DNA from: RUG714 sp964623515
Lineage (GTDB): Bacteria; Bacillota; Clostridia; Oscillospirales; Acutalibacteraceae
Reading direction: 5' to 3'
DNA: 57,390 nt
Assembly: GCA_964623515.1 (NCBI GenBank)
Contig: CAZURV010000011.1
Location: 1 to 57,390 of the forward strand
Shown: one piece after another, positions 33,382 through 40,927 of the stretch
Layout of the letters: every line of letters begins with the position of its first letter
How positions within the stretch are numbered: the stretch's first letter is position 1
Translations under genes and position numbers: made by a program
The notes under the pieces: model-generated
Seen by the model: only the letters and a program-made list of their open reading frames with translations
The model's database searches: none
Told to the model about the DNA's origin: nothing

Positions 33382-34582
33382 TCACAATTCCGATAATTAA
33401 ATTTGCAACGCGCTGTGCAGCATTACCGTCTTCAAATGAACCTTTATCTTTTAAAAACGCATCAACCTCTGCACAATATTTATCAGTGTTAAAATTCTCT
33501 ATGTTGGCAATAAGCGTTTGATTATCCTCTGCAACCGGGAAAGGGGTTTCCTCAAGGCGATAATACAAACCACGCTCCGTATTGTATTGCTCTATATCCA
33601 TTGCAAAAATAAAAGCCGGTTTTTTTGACAGCATGAAATCAAAAACAGCACTTGAATAATCGGTTACGACAGCGTCTGCGCCCGCAAGAAGCTCCTGTAT
33701 ATCCGGATAAAACGTTGCATTATAAACCGAATCGCCGAAAGGAATGGCTTCCTCAGCAAACTTAGCAACCTTCGGATGAAGTCTTACGGCAAAAATCCAC
33801 TTGCCACCAAATTTGCGCGTAAGAGCATCGATTACTCCCCGATAATCAATTGCATAACATTCCAGACGCAAATCAGATCTGAAAGTAGGAACATAAAGTA
33901 TAATATTCGTATCATACGATATGCCGAAATAATCTCTGATTTTGTTCCGCTGTTCAGTACAGTCTTTGAAGAAAACATCATTACGCGGATGACCGTATTC
34001 CAAAATATTTTTAACATTCCAAAACGACTCGCAATACACTTTGTTTTCAAAAAACGAATTTGAAACCCAGTAATCCGTCTGTGCGGAATTGTCTTTAGCT
34101 TCTCGTAGCCATTCCTTATCGGAAACAAGAGCTTTCACGTCTCCTTCACTCTTTTTAATCCCGAAAGAACCATGCCATAGCTGGATATAAACCTGTCCTT
34201 CTTTCTTCCGCATACCACGGGAAAAAAAGTCTATGAAATGATAATTTGAAACCCAAAATTTTGCAGTTGCAAGCTCATACAGCGCATCTTCCGAATTATA
34301 ATCCACAAAACGGATGCCATCCGGAAGAGATTCAGCATCATCGGGATTGCTCAAAAGCCATACAATATTAAAATCACTTCCTGATTCGAGCAGTTTTTCC
34401 GCTGTATATTTACAATTGCAGCCATATCCCCTGCCCATATAATTGTTGAAAACAATTTTATTGTTCTGAATCGGCTCTGCAAAATATTTTTCTCGATAAC
34501 GCTTTTTATTACGGTAATGATAGAACTGCAGAACTCCCGGTATGCGTTTTATTATATTTTTGATTTGTTTTTTTAAGTTCAT
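33359..34582 (-). CDS. CDP-glycerol glycerophosphotransferase family protein (TagF/TagB-like)
   Basis: The 407-residue enzyme belongs to the family that transfers glycerol phosphate from CDP-glycerol during teichoic-acid-like polymer synthesis at the inner face of the membrane. Hallmarks are 'IQLWHGSFGIKK' with the catalytic-type histidine, 'ILEYGHPRNDVFF', 'ILYVPTFRSD' and 'AVVTDYSSAVFDFMLSKKPAFI'. The N-terminus is basic and amphipathic, suiting membrane association. No other teichoic acid gene is adjacent; the neighbours are pncB (2 bases upstream) and trmO. The precise polymer is unknown. Confidence 0.9.
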   Translation of the reverse strand: MNLKKQIKNIIKRIPGVLQFYHYRNKKRYREKYFAEPIQNNKIVFNNYMGRGYGCNCKYTAEKLLESGSDFNIVWLLSNPDDAESLPDGIRFVDYNSEDALYELATAKFWVSNYHFIDFFSRGMRKKEGQVYIQLWHGSFGIKKSEGDVKALVSDKEWLREAKDNSAQTDYWVSNSFFENKVYCESFWNVKNILEYGHPRNDVFFKDCTEQRNKIRDYFGISYDTNIILYVPTFRSDLRLECYAIDYRGVIDALTRKFGGKWIFAVRLHPKVAKFAEEAIPFGDSVYNATFYPDIQELLAGADAVVTDYSSAVFDFMLSKKPAFIFAMDIEQYNTERGLYYRLEETPFPVAEDNQTLIANIENFNTDKYCAEVDAFLKDKGSFEDGNAAQRVANLIIGIVNENNSQN

Positions 34583-34584
34583 AA

Positions 34585-36039
34585 TTACTTCTTAGAATAG
34601 TTGGATAAAAGCCTTTGTTTTTCATTCCAAAGCTTTTCCGAAAGATCAACATAATATTTATGCGGATGTTCAAAACGCTTAACTTCATCCCATAAGCGAT
34701 CAAGCTGACAAGCGCAGTATTCACGGATTTCAGCCATGGATGGCAAATCATAAACGCATTTGCCCTTATTAAAAAGTTTAGTGAGAAGCGGTTCAGCCTT
34801 AAAATTATCGATGACTTTTCGCTTCCAGGTATGATCGGGGTCAAAAAGCTCAAACGGCTTACTTTCATCAATTGTTTCATCAAATAATGTAATCACATCA
34901 GCCTCCGCCTTATCAGTCTCTTTATCAAAAAGACGGTAAACATTTTTCTCACATGGCGTAGTGATTTTGTTTACGTTGCCAGACACTTTGATCCTTGGTT
35001 CGATTTCACCGTTATCATTTTCCACAGCGCACAATTTATACACACCGCCGAAAACCGGATTAGAAGAAGCAGTAATAAGTCTTTCTCCTACGCCGAAGCT
35101 ATCAATGCGTGCACCTTGAATGAGCATATCCCGTATCAAATATTCATCCAGGCTGTTTGACGCGCAGATTTCAACATCTTCATAGCCTGCATCATTAAGA
35201 ATTTTTCTGCATTTTTTGGACAAATACGTTATGTCTCCGCTGTCAATTCTTATCCCTTTCGGGCGGTAACCCGACGGAACGACAACCTCGTCAAACACTT
35301 TAATTGCGTTTGGAAGTCCGCTTTTTAAGACGTTGTATGTATCTATAAGAAGCGTGCAATTATCAGGATATTCCTCCGCGTAAGCTTTAAACGCTGCATA
35401 TTCACTGCTAAAAGACTGAATCCAACTGTGCGCCATTGTGCCGAGTGCCGGAACTGAAAATTCCTTATCGGAAATTGTGCATGCCGTTCCCGCACAACCC
35501 GCTATATAAGAAGCTCTTGCTCCGTAAATGGCAGCATCGTACCCCTGTGCACGTCTTGAACCGAACTCCATAACAGGTCTGCCCTGCGCGGCGCGCACGA
35601 TACGGTTTGATTTTGTGCAGATTAGGCTCTGATGATTTATCGTCAGCAAAACCATTGTTTCAATAATTTGTGCCTGCGCCAGCGGTCCTCTTACACGGAC
35701 TATCGGCTCTCCGGGGAAAATAGGCGTTCCCTCGCGCACTGCCCAGACATCGCAGCTGAATTTAAAATTACGCAGATAATCAAGAAACTTCTCTCCGAAA
35801 CCTTTTGACCGCAGATATGCTAAATCATCTTCTGTAAAACTAAGATTTTTCAGATATTCAACAAGTTGTTCAACCCCCGCCATAATCGCAAATCCACCGT
35901 TATCCGGAACCTGGCGGAAAAACATATCGAAACAAGCCGTTTTTTCATGCATTCCCTTTTTGAAATAGCCGTTTGCCATAGTGAGTTCATAAAAATCCAC
36001 AAGCAATGTCAAATTATGCAGTTCATCAATCTGTCTCAT
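34585..36039 (-). CDS. pncB: Nicotinate phosphoribosyltransferase
   Basis: PncB makes nicotinate mononucleotide from nicotinate and PRPP in NAD salvage. The 484 residues fit the long bacterial form. Recognised pieces are 'LLVDFYELTMANGYFKKG', 'FGSRRAQGYDAAIYGARASYIAG' and 'GTMAHSWIQSF' with the phosphorylated-type histidine. 'IRIDSGDITYLSKKCRKIL' and 'FGVGERLITA' follow. GGGAGAAG precedes the ATG. It follows the pyrophosphatase-like/Nudix gene by 14 bases, so pyrophosphate removal and NAD synthesis could be linked, though this is only inference. Confidence 0.95.
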   Translation of the reverse strand: MRQIDELHNLTLLVDFYELTMANGYFKKGMHEKTACFDMFFRQVPDNGGFAIMAGVEQLVEYLKNLSFTEDDLAYLRSKGFGEKFLDYLRNFKFSCDVWAVREGTPIFPGEPIVRVRGPLAQAQIIETMVLLTINHQSLICTKSNRIVRAAQGRPVMEFGSRRAQGYDAAIYGARASYIAGCAGTACTISDKEFSVPALGTMAHSWIQSFSSEYAAFKAYAEEYPDNCTLLIDTYNVLKSGLPNAIKVFDEVVVPSGYRPKGIRIDSGDITYLSKKCRKILNDAGYEDVEICASNSLDEYLIRDMLIQGARIDSFGVGERLITASSNPVFGGVYKLCAVENDNGEIEPRIKVSGNVNKITTPCEKNVYRLFDKETDKAEADVITLFDETIDESKPFELFDPDHTWKRKVIDNFKAEPLLTKLFNKGKCVYDLPSMAEIREYCACQLDRLWDEVKRFEHPHKYYVDLSEKLWNEKQRLLSNYSKK

Positions 36040-36053
36040 AACTTCTCCCGCTT

Positions 36054-36791
36054 TTAATCACTGATATACTTATTGTTTATTAAAAATTGCCTCACTTTAT
36101 ATAAAATTGAACGGTCGTTTTCAAACCGCAGATTCTTCATAGCCGAATTATAATCCAACCACTTATAATCTTCAATTTCCTCGGGTTGAATTTTGGTTAA
36201 TGTACTTTCGCATGTAGCGACAAAAATATGAACGGTTTTTTCAATTTTCTGGTGAATGGAATACTCACTTTTCGCTTTAAATCCCGAAATTATATTTATT
36301 TTTACATTTGTCTCTTCTAAAACTTCCCGTACTGCCGTTTCCTCATCGGATTCGCCCTTTTCAATATGCCCTTTCGGAAAGCTCCAGTGTGCGCTTCTTT
36401 TATTCTTAATTATCAAATAACGCACAACACCGTCCATCTCATGAAACACAACGGCTCCGCAACTTCTCTCAAAATAACATTCCAGTTCATAATCAAAATA
36501 ATCGTGAAGCGAACCGAGTTGTTCCTCGATTTCGTGAATAATATATTTTTTGCTTTTCGGAGCAACAACAAGTGAAATGTCACCATCCGCTCTTTTCATC
36601 AAAGCAATAATTCTTCCATCAAACTCACGCACAGGATGATGAATACCCAAAATGAACGCCCCGGTTTTTTTAGGCAATTCAAATCGTTTGCCGCGCGCAT
36701 ATCCAAAATTAACAGGGTAAGCAAAACCAAAGCGTTCATCGACAGAACCGATAACACGGCTTATGCTTACCGAACAATATTTTCCTAACAT
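36054..36791 (-). CDS. Inorganic pyrophosphatase-like domain fused to a Nudix hydrolase
   Basis: The 245-residue protein has two parts. Residues 1-105 resemble the small 'inorganic pyrophosphatase-like' proteins of Clostridia ('YPVNFGYARG', 'AFILGIHHPVREFDGRIIAL', 'LVVAPKSKKY'). Residues 108-245 form a Nudix domain with the box G141(x5)E147(x7)R155E156xxE159E160. The usual glycine two positions after the last glutamate is N162. The Nudix half resembles diadenosine-polyphosphate/NUDT2-type enzymes ('GAVVFHEMDGVVRYLIIKN...HWSFPKGHIEKGES'). It likely hydrolyses a nucleotide linked to diphosphate. The pyrophosphatase-like half lacks most of the acidic set of true PPases in this stretch, so its activity is uncertain. 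Confidence 0.8.
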   Translation of the reverse strand: MLGKYCSVSISRVIGSVDERFGFAYPVNFGYARGKRFELPKKTGAFILGIHHPVREFDGRIIALMKRADGDISLVVAPKSKKYIIHEIEEQLGSLHDYFDYELECYFERSCGAVVFHEMDGVVRYLIIKNKRSAHWSFPKGHIEKGESDEETAVREVLEETNVKINIISGFKAKSEYSIHQKIEKTVHIFVATCESTLTKIQPEEIEDYKWLDYNSAMKNLRFENDRSILYKVRQFLINNKYISD

Positions 36792-36921
36792 TTATGTTCT
36801 CCTGAATTACATACTATCCAACATACCGATAGCAAAGCGAAATAATGAATACATTATATAACAAAGCTTTTTTTTTTTCAACCTACGGTTTCCATAAACT
36901 ATAATAAACTCTTCAATATAA

Positions 36922-36956
36922 AAAAAGGCCGATGAATATCGGCCTGATTTTTGAAA
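36922..36956 (-). terminator. Terminator after the BofA-like gene
   Basis: The stem GGCCGAT/ATCGGCC with a four-base loop is followed on the minus strand by TTTTTTT. It lies just past the stop at 36960. Confidence 0.85.
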
Positions 36957-36959
36957 CAT

Positions 36960-37220
36960 CTATATAAAATTTATCACCGCCATTGCGAGGACAGATGGTA
37001 GACCGCCGATGGCACTAACAGACAAACTCAGCCAATTTATCGGCAAATCAAAATATGTCATAAGAGATGTAAAATGGACAATCAGAAGCGTTCCGGTTCC
37101 AGTGATTACGGAAAACAGAAAGGATTTTATAAAATGTTTTGATTTGACCATACTGATTACAATCGCCAGAAATCCAAGCATAAAAGTAAAGGATACAAGC
37201 AAACCTAAAGCTAAGCCCAT
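36960..37220 (-). CDS. BofA-like small membrane protein
   Basis: This 86-residue protein has three hydrophobic segments and ends with a 'LPINWLSLSVSAIGGLPSVLAM' region. That matches the PxN...G.PG-like C-terminal motif of the BofA family, which inhibits processing of pro-sigma-K in the forespore membrane. It carries SVSAIGGLPS where BofA often has LGxPG. AGGTGATAAT precedes the ATG. It follows the exonuclease gene by 38 bases and has its own terminator. The assignment rests on size, topology and this motif only; a different small membrane protein is possible. Confidence 0.6.
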   Translation of the reverse strand: MGLALGLLVSFTFMLGFLAIVISMVKSKHFIKSFLFSVITGTGTLLIVHFTSLMTYFDLPINWLSLSVSAIGGLPSVLAMAVINFI

Positions 37221-37258
37221 ATTATCACCTACTGGATAATATGGGCTTGTTTAAATAA

Positions 37259-38122
37259 TTATTCCTGATTTTCCTTTGTTACCGTAACCAATTCCTCAAT
37301 TTTCTTTTTACAATCCACATAATCGTAATGCTGTTTAAACCGGATACTCACTTTATAAGTCTTCTCACAGTTTTCACAGTAATATTTTGCCCTGAAAAAG
37401 GCATTTTTAAAAATCCATTTGCTCGTCCGCCTGAGTTTAAATCCGCAACCCGGACAATAAGTTTTGAATTTGTTCCTGTCAATAAGCGGGCTGTTAATAT
37501 CGCGGATAACATAAGATTTGAACTTCAGCCTAGCATAAAATTCATCGTCACAGCTTGAAACAGACTTTTCAAATTTAGCCGAATCAAAAGTTTTGATAAA
37601 GCAATTATAAGTCAAAAGTGAATCGCCGAGCCCCCTGTGCAGTTTGGAATCATCAAAATCCACGTCGAGCATTTCAGCCGCCTTTACAAGACCTAACTGG
37701 GTTTCATGCGAATGTTTGAGCACGTTTTCGCAGTACGACTGCAAATCAACATAATAATGCATAAAAGGAATTGTCTGCGTACCGGAAAAATAACCGAAAT
37801 TTTCAATCAGTACATACAAATCAGTTGTTCCCCAGGTAATAATAATACTGGGCACATTTCCAATCCATTTTCGAAACTCGCTCATAACATGATTGAAACC
37901 GTCCCCATTATTTATATCGCTGTCGTTTATATGCGTTAGCTCACGAACTTTTCTTTGCAGGCGATTCCCGAGAGTTGTGTTTATAAATCTGCTAAATCTT
38001 CCTTTTTCTTCAAAATTATCGTTAAGTTTTACTGCTCCAACCTCAATAATTTCGTTAAAAAATCCGCCTTTTTTTCTTGAATAAACATTATTCCATTCAA
38101 GATCCATAATAATATACTGCAT
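37259..38122 (-). CDS. DEDDh-type 3'-5' exonuclease with C-terminal zinc ribbon
   Basis: The 287-residue protein opens with the first exonuclease motif, D7-x-E9 ('YIIMDLEWNN'), and continues 'FFNEIIEVGAVKLND'. The third motif is 'HRGLGDSLLTYNC' (H followed five residues later by D), which makes it a DEDDh exonuclease like KapD or the epsilon-type proofreaders. After about residue 200 there is a C-terminal zinc ribbon, with CPGCG and then CENC about 30 residues later. The substrate is not clear; RNA or DNA ends are possible. It lies downstream of secG and upstream of the BofA-like gene on the same strand. Confidence 0.85.
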   Translation of the reverse strand: MQYIIMDLEWNNVYSRKKGGFFNEIIEVGAVKLNDNFEEKGRFSRFINTTLGNRLQRKVRELTHINDSDINNGDGFNHVMSEFRKWIGNVPSIIITWGTTDLYVLIENFGYFSGTQTIPFMHYYVDLQSYCENVLKHSHETQLGLVKAAEMLDVDFDDSKLHRGLGDSLLTYNCFIKTFDSAKFEKSVSSCDDEFYARLKFKSYVIRDINSPLIDRNKFKTYCPGCGFKLRRTSKWIFKNAFFRAKYYCENCEKTYKVSIRFKQHYDYVDCKKKIEELVTVTKENQE

Positions 38123-38159
38123 ACTCTATTCCCGCGGTAAAACGTTTGGTTTAAACCTT

Positions 38160-38198
38160 AAAAAACAATCGGGCGACGGATTTTTCCCATCGCCCACC
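38160..38198 (-). terminator. Terminator after secG
   Basis: The stem GGGCGA/TCGCCC is followed on the minus strand by GATTGTTTTTT. It begins about 14 bases after the secG stop, before the exonuclease gene. Confidence 0.7.
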
Positions 38199-38208
38199 TT
38201 TTAAACGA

Positions 38209-38460
38209 TTATTTTAAAAACAACAGTAGTATGAATAATGCCAAAACCACAACAAAAAAAACAATTGAAACGATAGTTGTGAGTTTTTTCAGTTTGGATT
38301 GCATAGTGTGCCCCTTATTTTTTCCAAAGAATGTATCAGCACCTCCGGCAATCGCTCCCGATAATCCCTGAGAATTTCCTTCCTGCAAAAGCACAATTGT
38401 AATAATGAATACTGATGCAACGATTAAAATAACTCCGATTAATATATAATACCAGGACAT
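38209..38460 (-). CDS. secG: Preprotein translocase subunit SecG
   Basis: SecG is the small auxiliary subunit of the SecYEG export channel. The 83 residues have two membrane helices (about 5-27 and 60-82) with a glycine-rich loop between them. The loop motif 'LQEGNSQGLSGAIAGGADTFFGKNKG' is the SecG hallmark (here with its usual 'GGA.TFFGK'). GGAGGAAC precedes the ATG. In many Firmicutes secG is followed by rnr and smpB; here it is not. Confidence 0.95.
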   Translation of the reverse strand: MSWYYILIGVILIVASVFIITIVLLQEGNSQGLSGAIAGGADTFFGKNKGHTMQSKLKKLTTIVSIVFFVVVLALFILLLFLK

Positions 38461-38523
38461 TTAATGTTCCTCCAAAAGACAATTTTGTAATTAAGATTTA
38501 ACCTATATTAACATATTAAATAA

Positions 38524-38565
38524 ATAAATGCAAGTATTTTAAGGAAAAAACTAACTTGCATTTAT
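38524..38565. repeat. 12-bp inverted repeat upstream of secG
   Basis: The arms ATAAATGCAAGT and ACTTGCATTTAT, separated by 18 bases, form a perfect hairpin about 65-105 bases before the secG start. It may end parC transcription weakly or act as an operator for secG. I cannot choose between these. Confidence 0.5.
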
Positions 38566-38592
38566 CCTAATTGAGCGGTTAACATAGTTATT

Positions 38593-38670
38593 GACGATGA
38601 TTCTTAAGCGTTTGCATATCATCGTCGGCCATCCCAATGGCAGGAAGCTGCCGGGTTGGCCTTATTTTTT
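38593..38670 (+). ncRNA. Tandem hairpins with plus-strand terminator shape (candidate small RNA or bidirectional 3'-end element)
   Basis: Two hairpins abut with no gap. Hairpin 1 (38593-38626) has the 9-bp stem GACGATGAT/ATCATCGTC. Hairpin 2 (38627-38661) has a nested stem GGCCA/TGGCC, CCC/GGG and GGCAG/CTGCC. Hairpin 2 is followed on the plus strand by TTATTTTTT, which overlaps the parC stop. On the minus strand, no T tract follows. The plus-strand shape is that of a terminator ending a short transcript. No clear promoter is seen, and a parC 3'-end role is the simpler alternative. Confidence 0.4.
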
Positions 38671-40915
38671 AAATCAAACTAAGTTGTTCCGCAGCATCCG
38701 TCTCGGCAGGAAAAGCGCCGAGTGCAGGCAAAGCTTTCGTTTTATATCTATAAGGCTTGGAAAACTCGCCATCTTTATATATTCTCACCGATTCAACATA
38801 CTGATTTTTTTTCTGCCTCATAACCGCTACACCCTGCGTATCTTTTGTTGCTTTCGGCGCAATAACCGCAGTATCAAGCAAAAGAAGACGTGTTGAGGTT
38901 GAGCGCAAAACAATCTGTGTATCATGCGGAATATAAAGCATCCCCGCAAGATTGAATTTTGAGCAATAAGCCTTAATCAGTTTTTTACGGTTTGACTTGG
39001 TTTCATACGCCGAAATAGCAACTTTCGCAAGCTTGCCGTTATCAAAAGCAAATATCATATAGCCTTCATATTTATCAGGCAAAACCATATAAACGGCGTT
39101 TTCATCGCTCTCCATATCCAGCTTGGATGCCACGAAATCACCAAGTGCGCTCGCTTTTGTATCTGCGAAATCATAAACATGACATTTATAGACCTGACAT
39201 TTATCTGTAAAGAACATAAGCTCTTTGGCATTTGTGGTTTCACAGCTCTGAATAACCTCGTCTCCCTCTTTCAGCTTTTGATTGGATACCATACGCAGAG
39301 AAAGTGGCGTTATCTTTTTTAAATAACCGGCTTTTGTGAAGAACAAATTGACCGGATAATCAGGTATCTGCTCTTCCTCGCTGTATTCTTCAATTTCATC
39401 GGCATACATGATTTTCGTGCGTCGTTCCGCACCGTATTTTTTCATGATTTCCTTGAGCTCACGGACAATAATGGTTTTCATCCTGCCACGGCTGGAAAGA
39501 ATAGCGTTAAGATTTTTTATTTCTTCCCGAAGCTTCTCCACATCGGCCGTTCGCTTCAGGATAAACTCACGGTTCAGATGACGGAGTTTTATCTCCGCAA
39601 CATATTCCGCCTGAATCTTATCAATACCGAAACCTATCATCAGATTTGGAACAACATCGCTTTCCTCTTCGGTTTCACGTATAATTACTATCGCTTTGTC
39701 GATATTCAAAAGTATTTTTTGCAGTCCCTCAAGCAGATGAAGCTGACGAGCTCTTTTGTCCTTCTGGAATTCCGTACGTCTGCGCACACATTCAAGTCGG
39801 AATCTGCTCCACTCGAGAATGATTTCACGGACTCCCATAACTTTCGGATAACCGTCAACTAAAATGTTGAAATTGCACGGGAAAGAATCTTCAAGTGTTG
39901 TTTGCTTAAACAGCTTTGCCATCAGTTTTTCAGGGTCGGAACCGCGTTTTAAATCAATGGTTAATCTAAGTCCCTGCATACCTGTTTCATCACGTATATC
40001 CGAAATTTCTTTAACCGAACCCGATTTTACCAAATCAATGATTTTTTCAATAATGGCTTCAACGGTTGTAGTCGGTGGAATCTCGGTTACATCAATGCAG
40101 TTATTCTTCTTATCATACGCATATTTTGCTCTGATTTTTAAGCTCCCACGTCCGGTTTCATAAACTTTTTCAAGCACATCGCGATCATAAACAAAATATC
40201 CGCCTCCCGGGAAATCGGGCCCTGAAAGCGTATCCGCAATAATATGGTTATGATCTTTTATAAGAGCAATGGTCGTTTCACACAATTCATTAAGATTGAA
40301 TGAACAAATCGAACTTGCCATACCGACGGCAATTCCCGTATTTACGTTTGAAAGAATAGTGGGAAAACGCACGGGAAGCAAGGTCGGTTCTTTCATCGTA
40401 TTATCATAATTATCGACAAAATCAACTGTATCCATTCCGATATCGGCAAAAATTTCATGGCATATTCCCGCAAGCTTTGCTTCGGTATATCTGCTGGCGG
40501 CAAACTGCATATCGCGCGAAAATGCCTTCCCGAAATTTCCCTTTGAATCCACATACGGATTCAACAGAGCTTCATAGCCTTTGGAAAGTCTGACCATTGT
40601 TTCATAAATCGAAGCGTCCCCATGCGGATTAAGTTTCATAACATCGCCGACTATTTTTGCAGATTTTGCCCTTGGACCGTCAAGTAACTTATTTAAGTAC
40701 ATCGAATACAGAAGTTTGCGGTGCGAAGGTTTAAAACCGTCTATTTCAGGAATTGCACGACTTAAAATGACGCTCATTGCATAGGGCATATAATTCTTTT
40801 CAAGTGTTTCGGTTATAGGCTGATCAACAACAGTTCCCGCGCCTTCAATATGAATGTTTTCGCTGAGCGGACGCTGCTGATTATATTCTCCCGGATTTTT
40901 TTTCTTTTTTGCCAT
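38669..40915 (-). CDS. parC: DNA topoisomerase IV subunit A (GyrA/ParC family)
   Basis: This is the breakage-reunion subunit of a type IIA topoisomerase that decatenates replicated chromosomes. The 748-residue length fits ParC-type proteins better than the longer GyrA. The catalytic tyrosine lies in 'FSRDMQFAASRYTEAKLA', preceded by 'MKLNPHGDASIYETMVRLS' (winged-helix region). The C-terminal beta-propeller part is short, in keeping with ParC. It is paired with parE, 12 bases downstream of its stop. Alternative: a diverged second gyrase; only the paired context and length argue for topo IV. Confidence 0.88.
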   Translation of the reverse strand: MAKKKKNPGEYNQQRPLSENIHIEGAGTVVDQPITETLEKNYMPYAMSVILSRAIPEIDGFKPSHRKLLYSMYLNKLLDGPRAKSAKIVGDVMKLNPHGDASIYETMVRLSKGYEALLNPYVDSKGNFGKAFSRDMQFAASRYTEAKLAGICHEIFADIGMDTVDFVDNYDNTMKEPTLLPVRFPTILSNVNTGIAVGMASSICSFNLNELCETTIALIKDHNHIIADTLSGPDFPGGGYFVYDRDVLEKVYETGRGSLKIRAKYAYDKKNNCIDVTEIPPTTTVEAIIEKIIDLVKSGSVKEISDIRDETGMQGLRLTIDLKRGSDPEKLMAKLFKQTTLEDSFPCNFNILVDGYPKVMGVREIILEWSRFRLECVRRRTEFQKDKRARQLHLLEGLQKILLNIDKAIVIIRETEEESDVVPNLMIGFGIDKIQAEYVAEIKLRHLNREFILKRTADVEKLREEIKNLNAILSSRGRMKTIIVRELKEIMKKYGAERRTKIMYADEIEEYSEEEQIPDYPVNLFFTKAGYLKKITPLSLRMVSNQKLKEGDEVIQSCETTNAKELMFFTDKCQVYKCHVYDFADTKASALGDFVASKLDMESDENAVYMVLPDKYEGYMIFAFDNGKLAKVAISAYETKSNRKKLIKAYCSKFNLAGMLYIPHDTQIVLRSTSTRLLLLDTAVIAPKATKDTQGVAVMRQKKNQYVESVRIYKDGEFSKPYRYKTKALPALGAFPAETDAAEQLSLI

Positions 40916-40927
40916 TTCAGCGCCCCC

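Noticed and set aside
38593..38661. A signal recognition particle RNA in the parC-secG gap
   Set aside because: The hairpin has a GGCAG-GAAG-CTGCC tip but lacks the conserved helix 8 internal loops of SRP RNA.
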